64,000 nt of DNA, from positions 40,980-104,979 of the forward strand of contig MNCI01014452.1 of NCBI GenBank assembly GCA_015680685.1. The letters run 5' to 3'. Below, one piece after another: positions 11,950 to 23,063 of the stretch. Positions within the stretch are counted from its first letter, which is position 1, and each line of letters begins with the position of its first letter. Source of the stretch: Gnetum montanum. Its lineage: Eukaryota > Streptophyta > Gnetopsida > Gnetales > Gnetaceae. A program made the translations under genes and the position numbers. The notes beneath the pieces are model-generated. The model saw only the letters and a program-made list of their open reading frames with translations. It made no database searches and had not been told where the DNA came from.

Positions 11950-13200
11950 TCAGAGAAGGGACTCTCTTTTTTCTTGTCATGCACAAATACTTTATAACCA
12001 AGCACATAGTCCCTAAAATTCTCTAAGGCAAACACCACTATCATCAACTCTTTTTTTGTAGTAGTGTAGTTCAGCTATACACCTATGATACTCTAGCTTG
12101 CACAGTGAATGTAGTTCAGCTATTTTTGATCATCTAGCTATCTGAGAACTACCCCCAAAGCATAATTTGATGCATCGATCATCACATGAAATGGCCTAGA
12201 CCAATCATGTGCTTATAGAATTGGGGTCTCAACAAGCTTTTACTTCAGTTTTTGAAATGTTTTTTGACATGTAGGGGTCTAGAAAAATGGTGTATCTTTC
12301 TTTGTTAATTCAACCAATAGCTTGGAAATTTTGAAAAATTTCTTGATGAAGCATCTGTATAGCCAATATGACCAAGGAATAAGCACACTTCTTTAATTAT
12401 CTCTAGTTGATGGGTTATTCCTTGGATGACCCTTATCTTTTTAGGATCCACCTCAATTTCTACTTTTAAGATATAGTGCTCCAAGACTATGCCTTCCTAG
12501 ACCATAAGATGACTCTTTTTCCAATTGAGTCAGAGGTTTGTTTTGACATATCTCCTTAACACCTATTCAAAATGGTCGAGGGCTCACTCAAACATAGCTC
12601 TGTAGGTAGAAAAGTCATCCATGAAGACTTCTACCCTACTACGAATTTGTTATTGGAAAATACTAAGAACTAATTATTGAGATGTAGATGGGACATTACA
12701 TAGACCGAATGGCATTTGAAAATAAGGTAAAGTCCCCCAAGGACTTGTGAAGGTCTTCTTTGCCTAGTCCTCTAGTGTGATTTGGATTTGGTTATAGCCA
12801 CTATAACCATCTAGAAAGTTGTAGTAGCTATTCCCAAAACTGGTATATAGTAGTTGGTCAATAAAGCGAAATAGAAAATGATCTTTGAAAATTGCCATAT
12901 TGAGCAGCGAGAAGTCGATGTACACCCACCATTTGCCTTCTTTCTTGAGCATACTCATGAGTGGGCTAACCCACTCACTATCTACAATATGGTAGATGAA
13001 TCTAGCCTTGAGGAGTTGCTCAATGTCCTCTTTGATAATCTACTTAATTTGGGATTCAATCACTACTACAGTTTTCATTTCAGCTTAACGATAGGGTTAG
13101 TGTATATCTAGTGCTAGCATATTCTTAGATCTATTACTATAAGCTCAAAATATGACTAGGCAGGTTGCTAACCATTATTCCACATCATCAACATCTTCTT
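11950..13200 (-). pseudogene. Element B reverse transcriptase and RNase H relic
   Basis: Minus strand. The fingers/palm block is at 12958-12764 (KEGKWWVYIDF... FIDQLL... FLDGYSGYNQIQI). The catalytic FMDD is intact at 12625-12614, followed by 'NWKKSHLMV-EGIVLEH' and 'EVDPKKI'. RNase H follows at about 12215-11960, with 'PFHVMIDASNYALGVVL', 'NYTTTKKELMIVVFALENF' and 'YKVFVH'. The RNase H aspartate (DAS) and glutamate (KEL) are present. Stops occur throughout, mostly TAG/TAA where Gln would be expected. This is the only RT-RNase H of its family in the window; A, D, E and G lack the domain entirely. Confidence 0.88.
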
Positions 13201-13459
13201 TTCTCCTACAACAAGTTTGGCATTAATAATGACTAGCTTTTCATTTTTTAAGAACACATACTCCATTATGATCAATAGTGTCTTTAATTCAAGGGGTTCT
13301 TGTTTGAAATTGTTAGGAATCTCCAACTCTCTCCAATTGATATCATCATTTACTTCATCAAAAAGCTAGTGATGAACTTGCTCAAGTTCATCCATACTTG
13401 CAACATAATCACATGTTAGGCCCTCAATACATTCCATGCACAATGTACTACTGCTAGAA

Positions 13460-14090
13460 TCAATTGTCAGCCACTAGGTGCCTTCTTATTTTGTGGCTGT
13501 TGTGTATAGACATATTTGAATTTCAACTTCTGGTGCACACTGCTTGCATGCAAAGATAGATGTTCAATTCACTGACCATAGCTTCTGCACACAATGGCAC
13601 CGTAAGTCATTGTACGTAATACATAGAGTCCTCTTCTTCTCGATCTTCCCAAATTCATTTTCTTTGGATATCTCTAAGGAAAGATCTCTAATGCCCATTT
13701 TGGAATAATAGTGCTTAACCAAAACCTTCCCATAATAATTGGGAAGTCCCCCTTACAATTCTCCCCCTTGATTACTAGGAAGTTAGTAGGATATGACCAT
13801 CCACAACTAGTGGTCACAATGTCTTCTATCAGTGCCAATGGAACAGCGATGGACTAGTCTGCTAGCTCCAATCTAATGTGGTTCTTCTTCAAGGAAGGAA
13901 TGTTCCACATAGTGTACATATCATGGAAGATCATATTAACACCAAAAAAAAGTCAAGAAGAGCTTTACAAGGCTCATTTTCAGTAATTTGCAAATATACT
14001 AAGGGACTCTTGAGATCAGCTAACTTCCTGGGTAGGTTACCAACTCAAATCCAATTAGATATAGCATGGGTTAACATCACAGTATGGATT
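13460..14090 (-). pseudogene. Element B aspartic protease relic
   Basis: Minus-strand reading shows 'GNLPRKLADLKSPLVYLQITENEPCKALLD', but the active-site triad that should be D-S-G reads D-F-F near 13960. Downstream blocks 'DLSLEISKE' and 'KIEKKRTLCITY' are shared with A and D, whose DSG is intact. It lies between gag and RT as usual. Loss of the catalytic Ser and Gly shows inactivation. Confidence 0.75.
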
Positions 14091-14229
14091 CAAGATGGGT
14101 TTTCTTTTGAAGGGGACTTGAATAAAGGTGATGCAGAGGAAGGTGGAGGAGTAGGGCTACCAAACACTAATATGTCTGAGGACTTTGGTGGACTACGAGT
14201 TCAGAAGAAATCTTGGTTCTGACCCACTT

Positions 14230-16580
14230 GGTTAGCTAACTAATTGTAGATTAACCACCCTTATAGCATTTCTTTGCTATGGTTAGGTAGGAAATTCATC
14301 CTACATGGATGGAGTAGGTGGTAGCTATGCAAGAGGTAGAGGAGTAGGTGCAGGAATAAGAGGAGCATGAGGATAGTAGGTGGAATCCCACCTTGCATAC
14401 GGTGGTTGGTAAACTTTAGGAGGGTAGTGTTGAGGTTGGTAAGTAGAAACATGACTAGAAGAGTCTTGTGGAGATGAATGTTGCTAAACATAATAACCAT
14501 AGTGATATGGTTACCAGTAGGGGTACTGTTATCTCAGAGGTGCCGACACCCACAATTGTGGTTATTGCCACTATTACTACAATTCATAAGGTTGCAGTGG
14601 AGTTCCACTTGGATAATACTATTGTGGTTTGTGGAACTATCGAGATTTTCCATGTGGATAAGGTAATCCTATTTTGGTGCTTGATTTTGTGCAAGTCATG
14701 GATGTAAGGCATACACCCCATATTCTTGCAAGTGTGACAAAATTGGACAGCATCCCTTGGGATGCTCATACTAGAAAATGTCACATCCAACATTATTATT
14801 TGATTCAATTTCTACAACCATCTCTATTGCAGCCCATCTTACCCTTACCCTTGGATATGACACATTCAACTTCCTGACATATCTGATGCTCACACTCACC
14901 ATTTTGTTCCTTGGACTCTTCAGCGATTTTCAAAATAGCTTGAAACTTATTTTTTATGGAGTCTCATAATTGGTCAACCTTATTTGTAATTTTGGACTAA
15001 AATTTTTGGAGTGGCAAGGTTTTCTGATTAGTCACCTCATCTCTTGTTAACTCATCCTCACTATTGCAAAATCAAACCCTCCTTTTGTGAATAGAAGGGT
15101 CTCTATTGTATTCCTTTGCACTTTCTCAGTTTCTCAATTCTTCCTCCTCCTTAGCTACTTGCTTAATTAACCTTTGGATCCAATGGACACTTAACTCTAT
15201 CAGTCTCCCCTTAAGCATAGCCACCAAGGGTTTTCCTTGTTTTGGATCGTAGCCCATCTATAACATGGTAGAGTTGATCAAGCTAAGAATATCCATGACT
15301 AGGAAACTTATGTAATAGAGAGTAGTATTTGCCAATAGTAGCATCCAAGCGCTCATGGTTTCCTTGTTTCCATCCTTGGATCTACTTTCTTAGATTGGAC
15401 ACTCAGGAGTATGTTTGATATTTTTCATTAAATAATTCTAACATCATACTCCACCACCTGATTGATTCCAATTCTAAGGACTGGTACCAATTTTCTACTT
15501 CCTTACTGATTATCCTTGGAAATGATTTCAACTTCTACCAATCATTCTCAATTTTTTATAAGGCACATGCATCCTAGAAGGCTTGGAGATGATTGTATAG
15601 ATCAGTGTCGTAGCCTCCCTCAAACCGAGGGATGTTGTTCATGTTCAACCTCTTTATTATGGTATCCTTTACATGCATTGTTAGAATCCTTACATCCTCT
15701 ACAATGTTTAACATGCTCCAAGTGGCAAGTAGTAGTTCATTAATGCCATAATGATGGTACCTACTATGTTATCTACTAACCCTTCTTTCATGGAAGTGGG
15801 TCTTTCTAGATCGTCCATACCTCTGATCACGACTATCTTGATGGTCCCTTCTATTGTTTTGGTCCCATCAATCACCTCCATCATAATCATGCCCTCTGCA
15901 ACCATGATCTGAGACAAATGAAGAAGAAGATGATGATCAAGGGGAAGAAAAAGGATGACTTGCATCATGTCGACCAATACCATCCTCTCTTTGATGATTA
16001 CAACCATAATTGAAATCATGACTTTCACTTGCCCCCTTGTCATGACTTATCCTCCAAATCCATTTTTGTCATTGGATCTATTTCAACCAAAACCAAGATT
16101 ATGAATTGTGGATTGCACATTCTGGTTGAAGGCCCCTTGACCAAAGTCAAAGAGAGGAGTGTCACTAAAGGAAAAGTCCCTAGAGAAGTGATCGCCTCCC
16201 TCTAATGAGCAAAGCAAAGGTGGAAAAGTGTTTGGCCTCTTGTCCTTCAAATGCTCATGTTGTTTCTCCAGCTAACGATCCCTTAACCTTTGTGGTTTAG
16301 TGGAATGGTAATCCCTTGAATCGGGATCTCACATCTCATACTCCCCATGAAGATGTTGAATTCCATGTTGTGCAAGAATTAGTTGGAGCATAGCTGGAAC
16401 AGATCAATCTGATGGAAACACAATGTTTCCATCCATGTTGCACCACCATAGAATTTCATCTTGATGTAAGATGAAGGTGATGTCTAGTACATACTCATTA
16501 GGATGAGCATATAGCATATGGTATTATTGAGGCACATGGTCTATCCTAGGCAAAGATAGACTCCTATGAGAAGAAGACAT
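14230..16580 (-). pseudogene. Element B gag relic
   Basis: The start is taken at the ATG at 16580-16578 (MSSSHRS...), which aligns with the starts of D (MPSSHKS) and A (MSSSPQK). The conserved capsid words follow in broken form. The zinc knuckle near 14790-14740 reads G-C-D-I-F-stop-Y-E-H-P-K-G-C-C, so the second Cys is lost and a stop is present. The C-terminal Pro/Gln-rich tail is at about 14230-14600. Element A is inserted about 100 bp upstream of this start, separating gag from its own 5' LTR. Confidence 0.75.
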
Positions 16581-16683
16581 TTTATATTAATGAATCTATA
16601 TGCAGTGTACAATTAAGATTTAATTTAGTTATAATAATAATTTTTTTGTAAGATTTGATTTTTAGGGTTTGAACAATGATGTT

Positions 16684-16740
16684 TGATGGGACGCGATATC
16701 GCATGGGTTGCAATATTGTGTACGTGATATCGTAGCCCAT
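16684..16740 (+). repeat. GATATC palindrome array in the U3 head (element A)
   Basis: ACGCGATATCGCATGGG, then variants with GTACGTGATATCG, end about 10 bp before the TATA box. The counterpart at 23064-23122 reads GCGATATCACATGGG...CGATATCGCATACACGATATC. Confidence 0.75.
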
Positions 16741-17456
16741 TACCTTGTCTATAAATAAAAGGTAGCTTTCCCTTTTTTCCTCATCTAAATCTAGACCCTT
16801 AGCGAAACACTGGTAGTTTTACCATTCCAGAGATAGAATAATTTCCATGTGCCAGTAGTAGGAGTCTCAAAGTGAATGGATCTTTATTTGAGCAAATTGT
16901 ACCTGAGCACACATTTGTGTACGGAAATAAATAACAATTGATAAACCTTGTAGTGCATGGACTAAGCTAATTAGGATTTAATTAATCTTAAATGCTTAAA
17001 TGATTTCTTAGATAATCAATCTCTTTCAACCCTCAACTCCTAGTTACGTGCATTCAGTATGACCACTTTGAGCACATGTGGTATGCTTGGTAACGTAGTA
17101 ACGAATAGCGTTTGGTAATCCCAGTAGCATTGTACTTGTTCAAGGTGTGTACCGCAAGTGGGAATGCATAATTATGCTAGGATGATTAAAGCTTAGTTAG
17201 TAAAAGATAGTGACTGAGTCTCCTCACCCTTTCCTTTCTTAGCATAGGCGATAAAAAGATAAAAGACATAAAAATCACATACCTCAAACTTACTTAACCA
17301 TACAGCCGTGACAATACAAGTCTAGGAAGAAAACAATTGATTAACCTTAAGTGTTCCATAAGGCATGTAAGCACTTAGTCCTTGGAGTTTGACTGGATCA
17401 CACGTGTAATGCTCATATTCATATGGTTGAGTGTAGGGGTACCTCACCACTCATCA
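16684..17456 (+). repeat. 5' LTR of element A
   Basis: Starts TGATGGGACGCGATATCGC and ends CACTCATCA. A TATA box (TATAAATA, 16750-16757) follows the GATATC-rich head (16684-16740). It matches the 3' LTR closely; many differences are C/T or G/A at CG sites. Confidence 0.88.
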
Positions 17457-17480
17457 TTGGCATTGATGCCGGGGACTTAG
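17457..17480 (+). promoter_or_regulatory. Primer-binding site of element A
   Basis: TTGGCATTGATGCCGGGGAC directly follows the LTR CA. It resembles the TTGGCGCCGTTGCCGGGGA-type site of Athila/Tat elements, where a host tRNA 3' end primes minus-strand DNA. Confidence 0.75.
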
Positions 17481-17603
17481 TTGTTTGTGCGCTACGTAGA
17501 ACATAGGAAATCATTTACATCGTTGGGAGCTAAAAAGAACCCTTAGGATTAATCAAGAGAAAAAAATAACATAACAATAAATAGCACACCGAACAAGACT
17601 AAA

Positions 17604-19800
17604 ATGTCTTCTTCTCCACAAAAAAGCACTTCACCAGCTAGGACCAACACTAGAGACAATCGGTGACATCATGCACATAACCAAAATATACCAATTCCTC
17701 AATAATTCAGTGTGGTATATGTTCATCACAATGATTATATACCAAAATTTACCTTTTTCTTTCATCAAGATAAACAAATGTGTTGGAGAGACTTGGAAGG
17801 TAACATAGTGTTGCCTTCAGACAGAGCCACCCCCAACATGCTCCTTCGTGTCCTTGCACAAATTGGCATGTTACAATTATACGCTAAATACATTGCATGT
17901 GATTACAATGTAAAGGACTACCATCCCATAGAAGTGCAATGTCAATGGAACTCATGGTAGGAGATTTACCACACATCGTTGAAGGGCAAAGGACCCCATA
18001 ATGCTTCACCTGTCATAAGAGAAATTAAGGGTGGTGAACCTATCTCAATAGGTTCTCCACAAAAAGAAGGTAGGAAACATTGTCATGGCGATGGTTCTCC
18101 TTCCTCTTCCCCTTCATCATAACATTTTCTCTCTCCTTCAACATTAGGATGCAGTCATAAGGAACCTCACCATGAGGATAAGGGTAAGAAAAATGAGAAA
18201 CCTCGACGAGAGAGTCAAGAGTGAGAACGAGGGCATTCTAGGGAATCATGACATGGAAGAAGGGAAAGTAGGAAACCATGTAGACATCACAAATTCCATG
18301 AAAGAATGACAATGATGAACCCCTAATTTCAACCTGAAGCATGTTAAACATTATGGAGGCTATTAGAATACCTACAAGGCACTAGAAAGATAGCGAGATG
18401 AAGAGACTAGACATGAATAATATTTCACAATTTGAGGGGGGATACAAAGCTGATCCACAAAACCACTTATAGGCATTTCAAGATGTTGGTGTTTGGAAAA
18501 ATATTGAGAACAAGTGGCAAAAATTAAAGTTGTTCCCAAGGACACTCATAAAAGTAGCAGAAAGCTAGTACTAGTCCTTGGAATCCAAAACCATTAGGAG
18601 GTGGAGTACGATGCTAGAACTATTTAATGATAAATATCAAATGTAAAAAAAATAGATCCAAGGATGGAGGCAAGGAACTCATGAATCCTTGGATGCTACC
18701 ATGAGCTGATATTATGCACTATTACATTGTTTCCCAGGACATGGGTATGCACAACAGGATCAACTATGCCATCTCGTAGATGGGCTAAGATATGAAACCA
18801 GGAGAGCCCTTGGGACATATGCCCAAGGGAGATTATCTGAACTTAGGTCCCATGAGGTTCATAGATTGTTGGAGTAAGTAGCTAAGGAAGAAGGAGAGCT
18901 ACGTAAGAGAGAAAGCGTAGAAGAGTATAACCACGATCCTTTACTCCAAAAGAGGGGAGTAAGATTCTATGAGGAGGAGGATGAGTCACCACTCGAAGAG
19001 TTGGTGAGTAGGAAAACCATGCCACTTCAAAAATTAACAATAGAAGTGTTGGATAAGGTAGATCAAATGTGGGACTCCTTATATAGTAGATTTGAAACCT
19101 TTTTAAAAATGGTAGAGGAGTCTAAGGAGTGAAGTAGTGACCATGATAAGAAAAAGAAGAGGGATTTGGACCATGCACATAACAAAGGTAAGGGTAAATT
19201 AGCTATCACTGAAGAGGTTTTCAATTCAGATACAAATAATGATGGTGGATGTGAAATATTCCAATATGATCATCGTAAGGGATGTTTCCCAATAATATCA
19301 CATCTGCAAGGGTCTGTGGTGTATGCACTCAACCCAAGACTTAACAAATGGAAAGCACCCCATCGGTTACCTTATCCCCAAGGTAACCCAAGGTAGTTTC
19401 ACCAATTGTTAAAATATTATCCAAGTGGAACTCCGCCATAACCTATGGAGAAATACTAGTAGTGGCAATACCCATAGTCATGGGAGATGCCACTGCCAAG
19501 GCAACAATACCCTTACTGACAACTGGATCCATATGGCTACTACATGTAGCAACCAATCTCTCCATGTGGCTATATTGGTCATGTGTCCTCACAACATCAC
19601 TACCAAGCTTGGGAGTATTATAAGACTCCTTCCCCTACGAGAGACACACCACATGCATACCATCCTCCAAATCCACCCACAACTCTTACACCGATAGCTC
19701 CACTACCACCTACTTCAACAATGCAACAGGAACTGCCCACTCAACCACAGTAACGCAATGCTATGAGAGCTATAAACCTTTAACCCACTACTGGTTATAA
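17604..19800 (+). pseudogene. Element A gag relic
   Basis: ATG at 17604 (MSSSPQKST...). 17712-17960 is an 82-codon open stretch with 'WRDLEGNIVLPSDRATPNML', matching D at 43210-43050. The capsid core near 18480-18800 reads 'KLKLFPRTL', 'SLESK', 'IQGW', 'FPGHGYAQ'. A charged, probably coiled-coil segment follows ('AQGRLSELRSHEVHRLLE' and 'EEDES', 18820-19000). The zinc knuckle near 19248-19290 is C-E-I-F-Q-Y-D-H-R-K-G-C, the second Cys now Phe. The Pro-rich tail follows. Many stops and at least one frame change between the N-terminus and the knuckle. The role in the family is the virus-like particle coat. Confidence 0.8.
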
Positions 19801-19902
19801 CCACCATACAAAGAGAAGACCTTTCTTTAGAACCAATTCCCAAATAGGCTCTCACAACCACAAGCGGTTGAGCCTCTGCATGTTCCTCCATCAAATAAGG
19901 CT

Positions 19903-20485
19903 TTGAAGCTCCCTTCAAACCAACAACAAAGCTCAAAGCATACGGTTATGTTAACACATATGGTCACTGACTGTATAAAGGTGGGCCACCTTCCCAGGAA
20001 AATATCTGATCCTAGAAGTCCCATAATATACCTTCAAGTCACTGGGAATGAACCATGTAAGGATATTTTGGACTCAGGTTCTAGAGTCAACTTGATATCA
20101 CAGGAAATGTATAAAGCCTGGAACCTACCTCCACTAAGGAAGAGCAATATTCGCTTAGAGGTGGCTGACCAGTTCATCACTATTCCCAGCTGTGTGTGGT
20201 TGGTCATACCTAGTTGATTTCCTAGTGATACAAGTCAACAATGACAAGGGGGACTTCCCAATAATAATCAAAAGGGCATGGCTAAGTACCGTGAACGTAT
20301 GCCTAGGAATCTGTGATCTTTCCCTAGAAATATCTAAGGAAAAAAATTATGGAAAGATCAAGAAGAAGAAGGTTCCATGCATCACATACAGTGATATAGA
20401 GGATGATACCGTACAAGAGCATTCAACATCTCTTACATGCAACTGGTATGCTCAGGAAGTTAACATACAAAGTTCTTGTATGTAG
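19903..20485 (+). pseudogene. Element A aspartic protease, active site retained
   Basis: Open stretches 19903-20217 and 20192-20485 overlap in different frames. The first holds 'GHLPRKISDPRSPIIYLQVTG' and the active site LDSGSRVNLIS, then 'LEVADQF'. The second continues with 'CGWSYLVDFLVIQVNNDKGDFPII' and 'DLSLEISKE...KIKKKKVPCITYSD'. So one frame break lies near 20190-20217. The DSG triad is intact even though the element has no RT or integrase. The family role is cutting the polyprotein. Confidence 0.8.
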
Positions 20486-22198
20486 TAACCACACAACAAA
20501 AGAACACCCAGTGGTTGATAGCTAATCAAGAGAGCAACCCACCAATATGCATGGAACTAACTGAGGGATAAGCTTATGCCCATGAAGAAAGCATAGATGC
20601 ACTGGAGCAAGAGTGTCACCAACTTCCAACACTTAATCTGAAACCATCAATCGATGGAAGTTAGAAACTCTTAGAAAATACAAATGAGTACTCTAATAGG
20701 AGAATACTAGTTTGTGTACAACTGACTAACTCTTATCATGAACCTAGAATGGTCTATGCACGTAGCACATTTGAGAGTGAATGATCTCAGTCACTATTTT
20801 GGATCTCTCCCTTCCAATTTAGTCATGGGGGAGATGCCCACCTATGCTAATCATTTGAGGCCCTCGGTGTTTTTAAATTTTTGTTTTACACATTTTTTTG
20901 CATATTTTTGTTTTAAAAATTTCTTTAACTTTTCTTATTTTTGTTTTATGACATCATTTATACTTTTTCATTTCTTTGTGTGCTTGATTACTTTGTTTAA
21001 TTCATCACTTAATAAGTGCTCCAAAGATGGTATGAACTGTATTCTATTGATTGCTAATGTTTGGTTTTTACCTTTAAGTTATGATGTTGATACTAAGATA
21101 TGGTTCTTTTGATATAATAGGAAATGAGTCCACATCACCCATGCATTCATAAATTTCTATGGTCTCTCTTGGCTAGGAACTTTACAATCCCTTTCTCAAT
21201 AATAAGAACTATCAACGAATTAGTGACTAGGTATTTCTCAAACTAAGGAAGGACTCAAGGATTCAAAAGGGTGTGACTTCAAGGGGATCTGATGCACCTG
21301 TTCTAGCCATTCTCTTGGATTCTTAGATGTTTTTCTCTTGATTTTTCTTGCCATTCTGACATTGTCGCATTATCGGGAAGCTAAGCAAATAAAAATAATA
21401 AGTCTTTGCATGCTGTGGTTCTCACAAAACAAAAAAAACTAGTGAGAATTCAAAGCACACCCCTTAGACAAAATAATCATTTGGGCTACAAGCACTAGTT
21501 ATGGAACTCAAATAAACATGTTCCCTCTAACTAAGGCCCTTCTGTCTTCCTACTCTCTCCCCCTTCATTTCATTGGAAAGGTGGTGGCTCTTTAGTGAAG
21601 GCATTCTTGTTACTTCAAGTGGATGGATGAGCCGAATGTATTCATGCAAAGTCATTGAATGTGGTTTATTTGAGGCCATTTTGGAATGGGATCTACTAAG
21701 TCACCTTAACCATTAACACACAAGGGGTTGTACACCACCTTGTTCTTGAGATTCCACCATTTCCTTCTTTCCATCCTTCTTTCCCCACTTAGCACCTCAT
21801 TATTTGTTGTATCAGTAGTCTATATTTTGGTTGATGCATTGTTTTCTTTTTGGTAAACTCTTGTGGTTAAGAATTTAACCTTTGCTTCCAAATGACATTT
21901 CTAGAGCCTATGAACTCTTTGAATGTGGGATTGTCAAGGCATTAAGGGCATGAGCCTACTTTGGGGAGGACCCACTGACATTCCTATTTGGTGCATCTGT
22001 TAATTTATTTCCCTTAAACATTTATGCAATCACCAATTATTTGGTTTATTTTCATCTTTGACATCCATTTTATCAGTGTTGCCATTGTTTCTTTTTCTTC
22101 ATCTTTCTTATTCCTTATCTTTTTCAATTCTATCACTACAGAAGATTCGCTCTCAGTCATGGGGGTCTTGGTCCAATTTTTTTGATTTTTCTCTTAAC

Positions 22199-22573
22199 CC
22201 CTACACCTTGGGTAGTCACCAATATTATATCTTTAGATNTATGGGATTATTGACTTGAATGAAACTAATGGTAGATGAAGTGACATGTGAATGGATCATC
22301 ATTACAATACATGGAAAAATCTAGTGTTCATGATAAAAAGAGTGAACACTATACATAATTGACATCTAGCCTTATTTGGCAATTGAGAGAGAAGAGAGAA
22401 GAGAGAGAAAAAAGAAGAAGTTTGCTGCTGCCAATGCCAAGATTGCACCTTTCATTGTCCATCCATGAGCATGCCATCAATCTTGTCCCTTGCATAACTA
22501 CTTTAGCACCAGTCCATTCCAAGTGTTTCCTNTCCTACACCTTGGGTAGTCACCAATATTATATCTTTAGATA
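22199..22573. other. Probable misassembly: reversed segment between two Ns
   Basis: Ns stand at 22239 and 22532. The 292 bp between them (22240-22531) are the reverse complement of 22715-23006 (also 292 bp), with about three mismatches in the part I compared. The ~38 bp before the first N ('cctacaccttgggtagtcac...' 22200-22238) recur just after the second N (22534-22573). An inserted contig in the wrong orientation, possibly from the other haplotype, explains all of this. Confidence 0.85.
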
Positions 22574-23049
22574 TGTATCAGCCATATCACAACTCAACCA
22601 ATGGACCTTACACTGAAGCAAGGTATCAATTACATTATGATTCATTTATCCTGGCTAATATTAGACTGTGTTATGTGTGTAGATGGTAATCATACAACAA
22701 TGGATTGGATCTGGAGGAAACACTTGGAATGGACTGGCACTAAAGTAGTTATGCAAGGGACAAGATTGATGGCATACTCATGGATGGACAATGAAAGGTG
22801 CAATCTTGGCATTGGCAGCAGCAAACTTCTTCTTTTTTCTCTCTCTTCTCTCTTCTCTCTCAATTGCCAAATAAGGCTAGATGTCAATTATGTATAGTGT
22901 TCACTCTTTTTATCATGAACACTAGATTTTTCCATGTATTGTAATGATGATCCATTCACATGTCACTTCATCTACCATTAGTTTCATTCAAGTCAATAAT
23001 CCCATACTTTCCCAATATTTTGTAAGGAACTCGAGGATGAGTTTTCATT

Positions 23050-23063
23050 CGGTCATGGGGGTA
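23050..23063 (+). promoter_or_regulatory. Polypurine tract of element A
   Basis: CGGTCATGGGGGTA directly precedes TGATGGGATGCG of the 3' LTR. Confidence 0.7.

Larger units (their letters stand above)
20486..23063 (+). other. Post-protease tail and 3' UTR of element A
   Basis: The frame after protease keeps 'ESIDALEQECHQLPTLNLKPSI', the sequence that in full Athila-like elements leads into RT. It then runs straight into 'SPFQFSHGGD' at about 20810-20835, which in B follows integrase. No pol remains. The UTR holds AGTCATGGGGGAGATG (20821-20836), the hairpin block (21407-21461), the conserved CCTACTTTGGGGAGGACCCA block (21955-21974), another CAGTCATGGGGGT (22154-22166) and the polypurine tract GGTCATGGGGGTA at the LTR. 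The T-rich open frame 20738-21112 is not an envelope gene. Confidence 0.65.

Noticed and set aside
13878-14222. 114-codon plus-strand open frame as a gene
   Set aside because: It is antisense to the protease of element B, whose minus-strand reading aligns with the proteases of A and D.
20738-21112. 124-codon open frame with Phe-rich hydrophobic runs as an envelope or membrane protein
   Set aside because: It follows a T-rich UTR segment. Composition alone gives the hydrophobic runs. The same region in B and D does not keep the frame.
22690-22887. Inverted copies at 22359-22616 and 22690-22887 as a biological hairpin or palindromic gene pair
   Set aside because: Exact equal length between two Ns plus a duplicated overlap fits a misplaced contig better.
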